Part shown: one piece after another, positions 35,412 through 47,770 of the stretch
Position numbering within the stretch: position 1 is the first letter of the stretch
How the letters are laid out: every line of letters begins with the position of its first letter
Notes under the pieces: generated by a model
Told to the model about the DNA's origin: nothing
Database searches by the model: none
What the model saw: the letters and a program-made list of their open reading frames with translations, nothing else
Position numbers and translations under genes: made by a program
Assembly (NCBI RefSeq): GCF_963678635.1
Contig: NW_026971303.1
Coordinates: 1 to 64,000, forward strand
Direction of reading: 5' to 3'
Origin: Symsagittifera roscoffensis
Lineage: Eukaryota; Xenacoelomorpha; Acoela; Convolutidae
DNA: 64,000 bases

Positions 35412-36421
35412 TTATATGCTGTCCACTTCGTGTATCCTGTTGTCGGTATTTCTGAATTTTTTTGGTGAGATTACGGACTGTCGGACCAACATAGATGGAT
35501 TTGCACCAACAAAATTCAAGTCCACATTTGGTTTCAGTTCACTGGAAAAAGAGGATCTTAGAGAGGGCACACAATTTTTTATTTTCCGCGTCGTGAATAT
35601 TAACTGCGCATTGGTGATAAAGCGCACGTTTTTTGCAAATGTCCGACTGTGATTCCCCCGATATTGAACCATCCAGATGGATGGGGAATCGCTGCTGTAA
35701 TCACATGGCTTTGTTCTCCCAGCCATCTTTTTTTTTGCCCTCCCCGATGATCTGTTGAGCATTTTCCGGATGCATTTTCCGGATCTTGGTTATTCAACCA
35801 ATGTTTACGGTTGATTTCCTTCAATTTATCAAAGATTTCCCATGTGGAAGTAAAACAGTTACTTCAATCGCACTTCTTTGGTACTGAAGGGGGCTCAACT
35901 GTTTAAAAGTTTTATGGTACCTTTTTTGGTTGGTTTCTGATACCATACCCAGTTAGTTTTACTTATTTTTAAATCCAAAAACGCCAATTTCCAAGATGTG
36001 TTTTTGAAATGACTGACTTAGCCAAAGATTTGCTTAAAAAACAGCAAGAGATGTCCCCATTGCCAAACTATTTTTCTGATTTTCTGAATGTACCATGTTT
36101 CCTTGCACTTGAAATGTACTTGACTAACTGCCATGTTCAGCAGTCTTCTCGTGGTTTTCCAACTGATTTTGGTTCATCTGGCTCTTACAGCTTTCTCCAA
36201 GCTATGTGAATTGCTTCTATGAGTGGAAAACTTGTATACAAACTCTTCACATCTAGAGATATCTTATTTTCATTAGGCTCAAGAATAAGGCTGTCTAAGA
36301 TTTTTCTCGCTTCAAGTAAGATGGTTTCGATGTTTGCGCCTTCAATAATCTCGAAGATTTTTGCAAGATCCTTTTTCAGTTTATAATAAGAGCTACCAGG
36401 CAATAACAGGACCCGTCTCAA
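35412..36421 (-). mobile_element. Penelope-like element fragment (RT and GIY-YIG)
   Basis: On the minus strand, 36421-36185 has NKISLDVKSLYTSFPLIEAI, the RT motif A region typical of Penelope-like elements with its catalytic Asp. A shifted frame at about 36066-36025 reads LAMGTSLAVFL, the motif B region. Further on, 35762-35520 carries the FTTRKIK and SLRSSFSS linker. Another frame at about 35520-35450 reads CWCKSIYVGPTVRNLTKK, the GIY-YIG endonuclease core. The gene order (RT then endonuclease) is right for a single element. Several frameshifts and loss of the YxDD segment make it non-functional. Confidence 0.78.
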
Positions 36422-36717
36422 TGGGGGTATTCTCTTTATGCACCTTCGCTAACCCATAAGGCCTGACCTGGCTGCCCCCCCCCCCCAATAGACTTCATCC
36501 TTGAGTAGACATTATAACTTATTTTGTCCCTTTTTCTCAAAGCTAACAGATGGATGTCAATATCAGGAGAACATGTTTCGGCCCTAAAGTCAACGCTTGT
36601 TGTACCCAATCTGGAAGTTCAACATCATCAAGGGCATTTGCGAACCCTCACTTTGCGTCCTTAGAGGTCGATCTTGCTTTTCTGATAGTTTCTTTAGTTA
36701 TTTTTAGTGGTAGTAGC

Positions 36718-36751
<34 letters not shown>

Positions 36752-37176
36752 TGATAGCTTCTGTGGTTGTACCACATGTGGTCCAGGCCCCGTCGAAGTA
36801 CACGTTCAAACTGAAAGTTTGCGCCTGCAGTCAATCAATGTAAAATTGCACGCAACTTTCCATGTGAACTTGCTCAGTTCATCGTAATGCTCCAGGTGTT
36901 TCCAGAATATCCTTAAAACCCGTTTCTTTAGGCCAGCAGTATTCCAGTTGGAGAACGTTGACAAGTCGACAAGTCTGTTAGAAGATGTCTTTTTCTGCTT
37001 TTGACCTCTTGGGCATCTTCAGCTTAAACACCAGATTGCGTGAGTTTTCGATAAAAATGGGGATATTAAAATCTACACAGTCGTGTGTCCCATTAAAAAT
37101 ATTTTAAAATAACACTATGTAGTTCATCTGAATGTACATGGATAAAGTCAAAAGTTGCAACTGGAAATTTTTTTCT
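36422..37176. other. Poly-C run, (TAG)n microsatellite, LINE 3' flank
   Basis: A run of C lies at about 36474-36486. A TAG/AGT trinucleotide microsatellite of about 12 units is at 36711-36751 and creates the poly-Ser part of an incidental plus-strand frame (36550-36843). From about 37000 down to 36850 the minus strand keeps traces of the C-terminal end of the LINE protein. Confidence 0.7.
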
Positions 37177-37730
37177 CTATAGGTTAACCATGCGCTTTTG
37201 AAAAATTTCTAGCTGGCATAAAACGTATTTTTTAAACCAAAAACAGGGCCTAGCATAAAGCAAAACAGTTTTTATTATAGATTTGTAAAGGCTGAGTTTT
37301 GCCACAGGATTTAGTTTGTTTGTTTTTTGCTCTAACAAGAAGAGCGTTCGATTGGCTTTTAAACATACAGCATCCGTTTGTGAGTTCCAGTTTGGGTCAC
37401 TCGATATAAAGAGTTGCAAATCTTTTTGATTCCCTTCTTTGTTGATTTCATATTCTATGAAGAAAAACGAATTATTAATTTTTCCAGAATTTAAATAGTT
37501 GCATTTGCCAAGATTGAAAAACATGTTGTTATCTAAAACGCGTTAAAAGTTTTTGTCTAGGTCTGGCTGAATTTTATCTATCTTGCTACTTCTACATAAA
37601 ATTTCGTTTCGTCAGCAAATAAGAGTGTTGTCAATTTTTCACACTCGCGCGGCAGGTTGTAAAGGAACACCCGAAAAAACAAGGGTCCAATAAGACTACC
37701 CTAAGTTACATCACTGGTAACTTTCTTTAA
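37177..37730 (-). mobile_element. Non-LTR retrotransposon (Jockey/CR1-like) RT fragment
   Basis: At 37720-37560 the minus strand reads GSLIGPLFFRVFLYNLP followed by LLFADETKFY, the palm of a LINE reverse transcriptase. The catalytic FADD is changed to FADE (37608-37619). The frame 37524-37177 then gives the RT thumb and following region, with KANRTLFLL and LYKSIIKTVLLYA, typical of Jockey/CR1-clade elements. One in-frame stop precedes the GSLIGP motif. Endonuclease and ORF1 are absent, so it is 5'-truncated or eroded. Confidence 0.8.
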
Positions 37731-40255
37731 CAGAGGATAAGTGACCATTTATAAGAAATACTTGGGAACACTTTTGCACATACTAAATAATTAAGCTAAA
37801 TAATTTTCCTCTAATGCCTGTGCACTATATTTTGGTTTATCTCTTTAATTGTTGTTGTAGTTTTTAGTCATTACCAAAGGCCCAAATTTCTCATCTACAC
37901 TCCTCTGTACTGCGCCTATTGCCTTTTCTAGTTTGCCCCTGACGTTTTTCTCATCTGTCCTTGCTTTATGACCTCCGTTCTTAGAAATTTTGTCTGAAAA
38001 CTGTGTACTGCTTGGTCCGAAAACACCCCAATTTCCGGTACCCTGAGCCTCAAAAAATTAATGTAGATTTTTGACAAACTCTCAGGAGTTCAACACGTTG
38101 GTGGTAGTTGATAAATTTAACATCTATGTAGGCATAACCACGGACTAATTTCCAATTGAGTTTTTAAAAGTCCAAATCAAGACTGGAGGCGGGAGTACAA
38201 AAGTGCTCATTGTTTTGCAGGCCACGAGGAAAAAAATTTCACAAGATACAAAGCAACACAAATAACACAAGTCTAACTCACCCTCTCCATTGAAGCCTTC
38301 TCGTCAGTCTGCCCAACAGTTTCCACGCCTCTATCCACCAGTGTTTTTTTCTCCACTCTATTCTTTTCGTGTTTGAAGGAAGCTTCGACAAAACAGCATG
38401 TAGGTTGTCTTGGTGTTTGAAGACAATCCGCTAAGACATTAGCTCCAGCTGGGCATCCTGGTATAACATTCGCCCAAACATTGTACAGTGACGGAGCGTA
38501 GAAAAAAAACCTATTAATGACTGGCAGGCGTCAGTTACCTTAATTCTATTCGTTTTTCACCATCCAGACCTAGCCAGTTAGTTTTCTGGTCTGTTAAGGA
38601 CGAAGGAAAAAGTTACCATTTTTAGGTCATCAGTCATTTTTAGCCATCAAAGGACTTTTGATCAGCTTTCGATACATGCCAAGATAATCACATAGCTGGG
38701 TCTCAGATCACCAGACTACGTGATTACCATTAAAAACACGGCTGGGAATCCATTATTTACTATGTTTTTTGTTACAGTTATATACTAAATCAATTGGAGC
38801 TGGATTGACCTTTTCTCCTTTCTAGGTACTCATGCTCTGAAAACTATATAAAATCCGAGTTAACTCAACTATTCAGGGCATCAAAGCAGCTAAATAATAA
38901 GTTTTACAGTCTCACACAGTGTGATAGTTTCTGGGCACCGGGCCTTCAAATCCGTTCTCCCTCAGAGATTATCTCTCCAATCTCGTGGCACGGGAGGAAA
39001 CGGATTCACCCCAGCTGTCCCACTTAAACCTCCTTTCTTCCTATCTGCTTCAGCTAAGTATCTTATCGTGTCTGGTCGTCACGATTAGAGACTTCGTTTT
39101 TCTCTTGCTTCTTTCCAATTTGTTTTTTTTTCAGCGTACTCGTTTGTTCGTTTTGTTATTTTCTTTTCTGGTTCAAAATGGTCGTTCCCACATTTCTCAG
39201 AAACAATCTGTTGAGAATCAAAAATTTGAATATTAAAAATTCCAGAATTTTCTGACCCTCCTTTTCATAACGAATTCTTCTTTAACGCCACTAATGTCCA
39301 CTTTGTTCTCGTCGGAGGATTTGATTCTGCCAATCCGGGGAATGGCACATACTCCCCGGACAGTCTCCTTCAATGTCCGCATTGAACGCCTAACTCCGGG
39401 TTATCTTCAAGTGGTGATCCTTTTTTCTATAATTAACTTACAAATCGCATTGGAAAATGAAATTTATCACCGTCATTTCAACTCACTGCGTTTCATAATT
39501 GGCATTGTACTACATTTCACTGTCTTCTAACATTTTCACAAAAATTGCACTATGAGGAGTGTCCTAGACCAACTTCCTTTTCTGACTACTTAAATCATTT
39601 CACCATTAAAATTTCTTCTCGCTCTTGCTAATTTTAAAAAGTCTGGAACGTGGCACGTCCACGCACCCGTTAAAATGAACTAAACGTCACTCACAAAATA
39701 TAATCGTTCATTTATGCTGTTGACCTCAGCATTAAAGTTAAGAAACTCTGTGGCTAGGAAAGTTAATGAGGTACTCACCCTCCTCAAGCGAACGTACCGA
39801 AACCTTACCAGATCGCCACAAAGTGAAGAGGTGTCTACACAGGTTAAAAACATCAGTCAGGTTCAAATAGGTATATATACTCACCTAAGGCCAAATAAAT
39901 AAATAACATCAACTAAAATTTTACTTGCAATTGAAAAAATGTAACAACAATTTCTAGCTTCAACAAAGTCTGGCCTGACCAAACATCATCAAAACAAAAA
40001 GTTTATTAGTCTCAAAAAAATCTTGCTTGATTAATTCAAGTCTTAACACACTACAACAATTAAGTTTTTTCTTTTCTCTTCACTTTCACCTCGTGTCTCA
40101 TCTTCAACTCTCACTCCATGCTTCTGGTTCCTGCTCTTCTATCTCCCTGTCTTCCAGAACCTTCTGCAGCATGTCCGCAGAATTACGGGCCGTGCCCAGC
40201 TTTCTTGCTCCAGCAACCTTTGTTTGCAACAGATCAGTAGATCCACGTTCACTTT
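37731..40255. other. No recognisable gene; TATA-like motif
   Basis: About 2.5 kb without an identifiable family. Open frames such as 38985-39236 and 39294-39530 are short and without domains. A TATA-like CTATATAAAA lies near 38843 on the plus strand, and a 7-bp perfect inverted pair (CCGGGGA/TCCCCGG) is at 39335-39359. Neither is tied to a gene. Confidence 0.5.
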
Positions 40256-42985
40256 CTACTCCCTATTCCTGCATAAGCTGATATGCAAACAGAGGCTCAA
40301 ATTTCGCTCTAGGTCAGCTTGTAAGACCTCTTTCTTCTCCTGTTCGGTGATGCAAGACATTCCAGCTACTCTTTCCACCGCTGTAATCACAGCGTTCTTA
40401 TGTGTCAGGATTACCCTCTTATAGGCTCCCCGTTCAATATGTAGCTGGAAAGATTGATAGACTTCTATGTTTCCGGACATATGACGCTTTGCGCGTTCAT
40501 ACACCCATGCTGTCATCACCGCACGGAATCAGGGCATCAATCTTTGTCTCGCCCATATTCTTTCTATCGCTTTCGCTATTCTCAGAACTTTACAGGTAGT
40601 CCTGAACAAATCCAGTTTCTTCTCACTCAATCCAGCTCACTCTGCTCAGTTACTCTGGAGTTGGCACAGCCATTTGCTGTTCAGTCGTTCCTGCGTTGGC
40701 TTCCAGCCACCTCACCGCCAGCATGGCGCTGACTACCAATATTGTCACGTTCTGAGTTTGATCGGGCAATCCCATGGAGAATAATTCTCCAGCATCCCAC
40801 ACCAAAAGTAGGCTCGCTCTCTTGGGGTATCAAAACGTCTGCACCAGGAAGTGACACGGGTATCCCCATGAGTCAATAGGATATTCCTCCAAGCTCGATA
40901 ACCCGATGCTATCATCAGGCGCTTGATTTCCTACAACGTCTGATGCGTTCATCCTTCTCATCTATCGTAGGGAAATAGTTTGAAATCGTCCCACTCGCTT
41001 TCTTCTTCTGGAACTTCGCAAAAATCTCCTCCCATTATTTCTTCTAGTTCATCCCTAGACCTCTCCGGGACTGCCCGAAGGATCTTCGCCAATAGCTCAT
41101 GAGATTTCTCAGACAATCTCGACAATCGTACTCACCTAGGCAACGAAAAGAGTTGGTCAATCAGTCGATGCTGCGTTCTAGCATCCACAACCACCAGGTG
41201 CGTCGGGTATTTGCTGTTAAAGTATGGTGCTGCACTGGAACCCACCGGGTATTTGGAGCCCGCTGTCTTGTGATATCTCTCACTGCTTTAGGTTCATCTA
41301 ATTCTCAATAGCGTCTCGCAAGCTTCCAATTTTCTGCTCAGTCTTCAATGAACCCGGAAACACTTCCACGCTCAGGGCGGTCACCAATTCATGTGCTCTC
41401 TCGATACATTCCAGTGATTCTAGGGAGCTCGTCATACTATAGAATCCCAAGGCAGTTACCAGATTCACCTTAGTAACTCCGTGGCAGTCCGCAATCAATT
41501 CCATCTCGCTTTTGTCCAACATGCTTAGCCTCCCGAACAGTCTCGCTAACTGGCAATGTTGTTCGGCCAAAGTTTCCAAGCAGTGACCACTCCACACACG
41601 TGTCCTACCAGTCCACGACTGGCGGGCAGGTAGGTGTCTGTTTTCATCCGATCACTCAGGAGATTTCCGTCCCATGAGATACACTCAAAACTCACTTAAC
41701 CTTCCAATTTGTGAACCGAGGGTTCGACCATTCGTTCCTCCAGAATTATTCCCAAGTGCAGCTGTTCAGACGTTATCATCCCCAATTCCCGCACTCTCTC
41801 CACCCAGAAGTCGAGGACTATCGCTTGCTCGAAGTGGAAGTACAAGTCCCTCGCTTCTGCGTTGAAGAATGGATTATAAGCCATTCCCGGAACTCCTGAC
41901 ACATACTGGAGGGACTTCTGCTTCCCTAACATCACATATTACTTCAGACTCCGAATTCTTGTCAGCAATTCTCTAGTGACTGTCAATTCTTTGTTAGAGC
42001 ATCTCCTGACTTCCTCCAATCTCCGGTAGCTATCAAGGTTGTTTCACTCTTTTGTCGGGATCTGCAGTGGCATGTCCTGGTAGAGTTCCAACAAGACTTC
42101 TTCACGCTTCGTCGACCTCGGTCTGATTACCTTCACGCATTCTTCTAGCACCGGAGTGGAGATACAACCCACCACGAACTTGACAAAGCAAAGTGTATCT
42201 TTCCTTTTCGCCCATGATATCGCGGAGTCGTCCATGGCGATCAGCACTTTTAAAGCCCCCATCAGTTCTTCTTATTCTCTGGCCTTCGTCTCAATGGTAG
42301 CTTCGCACTCCAATTTTTTTTTATCCCAATAAGGCACCATACAAGTCTCACTTGCAAATCTGTCCTGACGCAGGACGATGACGCATTGGCTGATGACCTC
42401 CATCTCCAGTCTGGTGTCAGCCAAGGACCTCTCGCTCTTCTTTGCTTTTGAAGCCGTGGAAATCAGTCCTGCCAGCAAGATTGGTGGCACTTGATTCTCT
42501 TTCTCCTTGCCTCCGTGCATGACACCATCCCCTTATCCGACTTCGTTTGGACGGGACACCTTCGCTAGCGACATCACTACTAATGCGGCCTTCGACTTCA
42601 CAACCTGCGGGTTGGTAAGTTTATCATTCACCTTATTCTTCAGTTTTCTCACAATAGACTTATACTTCCTCAGTCCTGTCCTGGCTCTTTTGATGGGCTG
42701 ATCTCGCATAATCGGACTTCCCTCAGCGCTCTCCTCTGAGATTCTTCTCCTCCTCGTCAGATCTCCTCCTCGAACTCCTCCTCGTCAGATTCAGTGAACT
42801 CCACCATTTTTCTATCTCGCATGATGGGCTGATTCAATCCCACTTTCATCACGGACTTAGTGCCGAATCTTCGCATTATGCCCCAGGTACTATCCATAAA
42901 GGCTACACGCTTCCACGCCTCACTAGTTTTCCTCTCCAGCTCACTCTGGTAACGTTCCCATTCTTCTTCAGGCAAGTGCTCAGAA
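40256..42985 (-). pseudogene. Downstream coding remains of the SGNH locus
   Basis: A series of minus-strand frames (42975-42757, 42520-42272, 42262-42044, 41935-41696, 41597-41298, 40519-40256) has ordinary protein-like composition: helical, rich in Leu, Glu and Lys. They follow each other in the direction of the SGNH locus. The frame entering at 42985 (SEHLPEEEWERYQSEL) runs on from copy A without a break, so copy A with this region looks like the original arrangement. No domain is recognised. All pieces are separated by shifts or stops. Confidence 0.45.
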
Positions 42986-43147
42986 ATGCCCCTCGCAGCG
43001 ATTCATCCCTCCTCCGCCTTCGAGGAGATTCATATAGCAGCTTGGGCGCGCCACTACCCTGGTGTGCTTCAATCGGGGATCTAAACACCACGGGAGACAA
43101 GCTAGCCGGGGGCTCCTTGGTGGGTGACATAAACGATGATGTTGTCA

Positions 43148-45131
43148 TCAGGATTGGCAACTCATTAGTCCACCATCTTCCGCTTCATTGAAGTCATACT
43201 CCAGGAGATCTCTCTCCAGGGCACCCATGTCGAACTCTCTCATTTTGTCGCCTTTACCCTCCATGGGATTGTTCTCTCCCTGATTTTCTTTGTTCGCGTC
43301 TTCTTTCTTTCCTCCATCGTCTGGCTTGGGTCCCAGCCCAGAGGGGCCTTGGCGCATTTCAACTCCTGAAAACGACCGAGCCGGTATCGTCATGTCACCT
43401 GCCTGGTAGAACACCTTCTCACTTATGACAGATGCATCCTCCTGACTCGCTTGCCACTTCCAGCAAGACTTCTGTCTCTCGTCTGGGCCATTTCGGTCTA
43501 GACTTGTCGTCGGCTTGAGTGTTTACGTCGTTCCAATGGCCTGCAGACACATCTAGCTTCCTCGACGGTATGGCCTTGATAATCTTTCTGCTTCATACAT
43601 CCTGGAAAGTAAACTCGAAGGTATGTAACGCTGCAGCATTCCAACTGATGAAGTGCGGCTCCATTCCCTCGCTCCATTTGAGCATTCTCTCCTCTAAGTC
43701 TTGAGCAGCTCCAGTCCTAGGTTCCAAAACTGGACCAGTCACTCCCAGTAAAATCCTCCTGATGCGCGGATACAGGGGGTACATATCCAGCAGAAGAATT
43801 GAACCCTCCAACCACGTGTCCTGATTTTCCTTCACATGGGCGTAGGTCTCCGGCCAAGCCGGGATTTTCACTGCGTCTTTCGCACCCTTGACGATTGGTT
43901 GTAGTTTCCAGAGCTTAGGGTTGAATTGGACGTTCGAAAGGTTCTCGCCGCCCACCCGACACCTAAAGCTGTTGTTCAGTCCATCAACACCCAGTCAGGC
44001 TCCGAAATTCTTCGGAATAGTCGATCTTCAATCGCCAGTCACCCAGTTCAGCACGGATCAATCCACGATTGACACGAGATTAACGTACAGAACTGAATGT
44101 TTATACGCCTCCAGCTGCACGTCCGGGAGCACAGCGTCACTACAGGCCCGTACATCGCGGTAACGAATTCTCTCAATCCGATGATCAGAGTCAGCTGGTC
44201 GACCCGCATCATTAGGGCCAAGTCGGTCAACAGGGGCATGCCCCCATACTTTTTCATTTCTTTTCCGTTGGAGACTGGTTTATCTTCCCCGGATAAACTT
44301 CTATCTGCTTTAGAAGGCACTGAAGGAGCAAATTGCTCCAATCTGTCAGTTTTCTTTAGGAGGCTGTCTCCATTTGGGCATCAAATTCTCTCTTCGGTCC
44401 TTGCAGTTGTTCGGGGCATCTCAGTAACACAAACAAGTCTCACAAATCTCACTCGCAGTCGGAGATCAGCCAGTTCCTGAGTGAAAGTACCACAGGTCCC
44501 TTCACGAAGCTCTCGTGTCCGAAGGCCACGTACAGTGTCAGCACAAGACTAATGGACAACTTCCTGATATCTCTCACGAAGTTGGCTACTATGTTCCTAG
44601 AGGCCCTAGGATACCAACTGCTAATGAACGCGGGTGACTACCCCACGTTCATTCCCGCGAAGATAACATCAGAACTTCCATATTCGGCCTTCGTTGCCAG
44701 CACGTCTGCCTGGAACCTGTACAGTGACATCGTGTTTGTTAATCTCCTGTATCAGCTGCAACATCGTCGCGCCTACCTACTCTCTCGCGTCTAGTATCTT
44801 CTTCAGATATTGGTGGATCTCTCTCACCACTGCTGGGGCAAGATCAAAGGCGTCTTGTCCCAACGTACACAGCCGTGGTACACAACCAAAGGATGGTGTG
44901 AGGCTTTTTCCTCAAGGGCATAGCCTTAAGAGCTTTTTCTGTGGAGAGGGCGTTCCTTCTCACCAGGTTCCTCCTTTCGTCCCTCGCATAATCGGTCTGC
45001 TGAAACCATAAATTATTTGCCAGGCGCTGCACTAACCGGTTCTCATCACCCACTCGTGGCCTCAATTTCAACAGCCGGCCGAATAGGGAAAATTCATGTC
45101 CCAACCCCTCATCCAACACGACATTTGTCAT
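43148..45131 (-). pseudogene. Remaining coding fragments of the duplicated locus (copy A)
   Basis: Frames 45131-44844, 44341-44048, 43955-43593 and 43414-43148 run in series on the minus strand. The first (VVLDEGLGHEFSLFGRLLKL) looks like a continuation of the GGSNDHL protein. The third (SNVQFNPKLWKLQPIVKG) looks globular, and the fourth is hydrophilic, rich in Gly, Lys, Glu and Asp. No domain is identified. Equivalent frames in copy B are at 50190-49903, 49400-49107, 49014-48652 and 48609-48157; the last is longer because the 50-bp segment is present. Confidence 0.45.
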
Positions 45132-45206
45132 GCTATGATCCTTAAATCTTTGGATCGCGCACGAGATGTAAGACCATATCCCAGGTAGTTTTGATCGGAA
45201 GGATTA

Positions 45207-46364
45207 CTAAAGGTTGGGATCCACTTGCTGGTTTGGTGCAGGTATCATCACATCAAACTGTCCTTCCGCCAACAAGACAACCATGGCGTATACGAACTGC
45301 AGGGGTTCGGGTAGCGAGGCATAGCCAGGAGACAGCGCGAAGATAACCTTGAACAGTTGCCTCGCAAAACATTGCCGTATTGACTTCTCGGCCTCCAACA
45401 TGGCAGATAGAAGCGTCTTAATCGCACAGCTTCCGAGCTCGGTGTAAATTCATTGACGAGAGCATTCAAGAGTCGTCTACTCTGCAAGTGGTCATTTGAT
45501 CCGCCTATCATTACCACTTCTGGGTCCCCGTTGACCACTCTCTGTACACTTATCGCCATTCCCACCGCTTCACCCCAGTCTAAATTAAGAGCTGTGAGGA
45601 AGACCACATCCGGTCGAAATAGCCACTATCAAGAATTCCCCCAGCTTCATATCCTGAGGTTCATAGGCTGCAAACAGGCTAGCTCCCTCTGGTAACTCCA
45701 GGTGCGCGTATCTCTTCTCATCAACTTCCACTGAGCTTACCCGGGGATAATCCTTCGAAAACTCGTCCGCTGACTGTCCCCGGGGCTTCGCAAACTGTCT
45801 GTAGATCTTTTGATGTCTGTTGTTGGGTTTGTTCTCCACTAGAAAGTTCCCTTTGCGGTTTGGCGAGACTCTTTGTCTCACCTGATGACGGATGTCCGTC
45901 AATGACCTCGTGCTTAATGGCCCCATGGTGTTATCTCTGGGCAAACCCTTCAGATCTACCAATCTCAGAGTAGTGATGGAACTGAATTGTTCCTCTTCGG
46001 CCAAAAGCCAATCTACTCCTGCTATTCGGTATAACCCGAATACCGTAGGATCTTGTCCATTAAGCTTTTTCTTCGCGTCTGCTTGACATGTCAGCGTTTT
46101 CAAGTTGAACTTGTTCGCCATGTCTGCCTCGAATCGTCTGGGGTCCGATCTATTCCATAACAACTCACTGACTCTGCTTGTATCAAAAACTGCTGCAGGA
46201 TCTGCTTGCGAGTTCCTTTGAGCCGATGTCGCACTTTTAGGTTGGCTTGCGGTGCTCGTGGTCGCTTCGTGAGCCACCTTTGTCGTGGTGGACCATCTCT
46301 TGTCCCAAGTCGAATCTCCTCGGAACGCGGGGGCGACCGACCTCGGGGAGCGGGGGCGGTTCAC
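45207..46364 (-). pseudogene. Second large ORF with GGSNDHL motif (copy A)
   Basis: The 259-residue frame 46364-45585 starts with a basic, Ser/Thr-rich region and then becomes globular. A shift near 45595 leads into 45607-45248, which reads VFLTALNLDWGEAVGMA and VVMIGGSNDHLQSR. Another shift leads to 45401-45207 (LSPGYASLPEPLQF). The Gly-x-Asn-Asp word resembles block III of SGNH hydrolases, but I do not see a matching Ser or His block. I do not recognise the family otherwise. It follows the SGNH gene directly on the same strand. Confidence 0.5.
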
Positions 46365-46529
46365 AACCTCCCCCTCTCGTGGTCAGTGATCTCAGTCGAT
46401 CTGCGAGTGGTTCAGGTATATGAGACATCAGTCACCCTGCCAGTAGGGCTACCTCGTGCCACCGGATTGATCATCGTCAGTATTTCGGCTTGCATCTCTT
46501 CTATCTTTGTTTGAGATGCGTCGTTTATC

Positions 46530-47770
46530 CGCCGTTTGCCTTTTTGGAGTGTATCCCATCCCTCGTTAAGGCACTATGATCCACCATTCTCAGCGCATTC
46601 TCGACGTCAATCAACCAGAGATCGTTGGGATTAGTTGTAATCAGGTTCCTCATTATCGTATTCCACCTATTAGCATTCCCATTCATGAAGTCGGCTGTCG
46701 GTGAGCCGATTCATGACGGGATTCCTTGAGACGTCGTTAGTCTCTATCATCAAGGTTAGTGTGTTCACCCGATCATCGTTCTGTAGTTCCATCATCTTGA
46801 TCACTTGAGTCACTGAGGCTCCGCCAAAGGAGATTACAGCGGTCTGTCCCACCACGAAGATATTTTTCAGATCCCTCACCAAGCTATCTCCCATAATCAG
46901 GTGTTGGCTGCCAGCTGGCATCGGTTGGTGGATCGTCGCTGGGTTCCAGGTCATGCCAATCAGGCAGGCCCTCGGGTGTTCTGCGGCAACCTGCACGAAG
47001 GTTCTTCCAGTGTTGAGATCCTTTCGGACAACGATCGCTCGCGACCTCACTTTGGCTCCACTCGGGTTTTGTTGTCTTTTCTTCCCTGATGGGTGACTGG
47101 CCTCCCTGCTGAGAAGGAACGATCCTACTTAAGCTTCTGTCCCCTGCTCGGTGTATCTCCTGCATCGTAGCTTTGGCCACCTACTCGAATTTCTCCTGAA
47201 AGTGAGGTGCGAGGTAGGTATCTGAGGGATCCGGTATCGTATTTCTCGCGGTTGAAGGCGAGCTCATTTGTTGCGGGGCTGTCACCTCACTCGGTCTGTA
47301 AAGCTCTTGAGACTTAGCCTTGGTCGTCGTAATGGGGCTCATCATCGCCAGGACATCTGGTGACAACTTGCTCACTGTCGCACTGTAGAGCTCCTTCAGT
47401 TGCTTTCCTCCTCCTCGAAAGCGATCTGTAACTCGTCAAACTTTCTCTTCCATTCGTCACGATGTTTAACTTTCTCTTTGTTTTCATCAAACTTAGCGCA
47501 GAATTCTTCCCAGTCATTATCCCTTTTTTCAAGAGTTCCATTGGTTTCTGCCGTCTGTATTTCGATCTCGTTCTCTCTCACCTTCTTTGACGGTGGAGCT
47601 GCACTTGGTGAGTCCACAAAATGCGATGCGGCCGGCCCATCGCGTGATCTTTTTGGTCCGAAGAGAGGCTGTGCTGAGGAATTGGGGCGTACTGGCATTG
47701 GCATCTCTCCCAGCCTATAATAACATTGTTCGCCTAACCCTGGCTCATGAGCAAGGTCATGGCCAGGCAT
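46530..47770 (-). pseudogene. SGNH/GDSL-type hydrolase with helical N-terminus (copy A)
   Basis: From ATG at 47770 the protein has a Pro/Ser-rich start, then a charged, probably coiled-coil stretch (DNDWEEFCAKFDENKEK). Reading continues through a frameshift near 47398 and an in-frame TAG at 47181-47183. The hydrolase domain follows, mainly in 47050-46670: block I LIMGDSLVRDL with the nucleophile Ser (GDS codons 46883-46891), block II SFGGASV, and block III with Thr-Asn-Asp-Val, where the usual Gly is Glu. A shifted frame gives block V LTRDGIH with the Asp and His (46549-46560). All four catalytic positions are recognisable. SGNH enzymes are esterases or lipases; the substrate here is unknown. 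Confidence 0.7.

Noticed and set aside
36550-36843. 97-codon plus-strand frame with a poly-Ser run
   Set aside because: The Ser run is a TAG/AGT trinucleotide microsatellite read in one frame, and no domain flanks it.
38985-40732. Several short plus-strand frames in CT-rich sequence near a TATA-like box
   Set aside because: No domain, no consistent splice pattern, and the frames past 40.2 kb are opposite better minus-strand frames.
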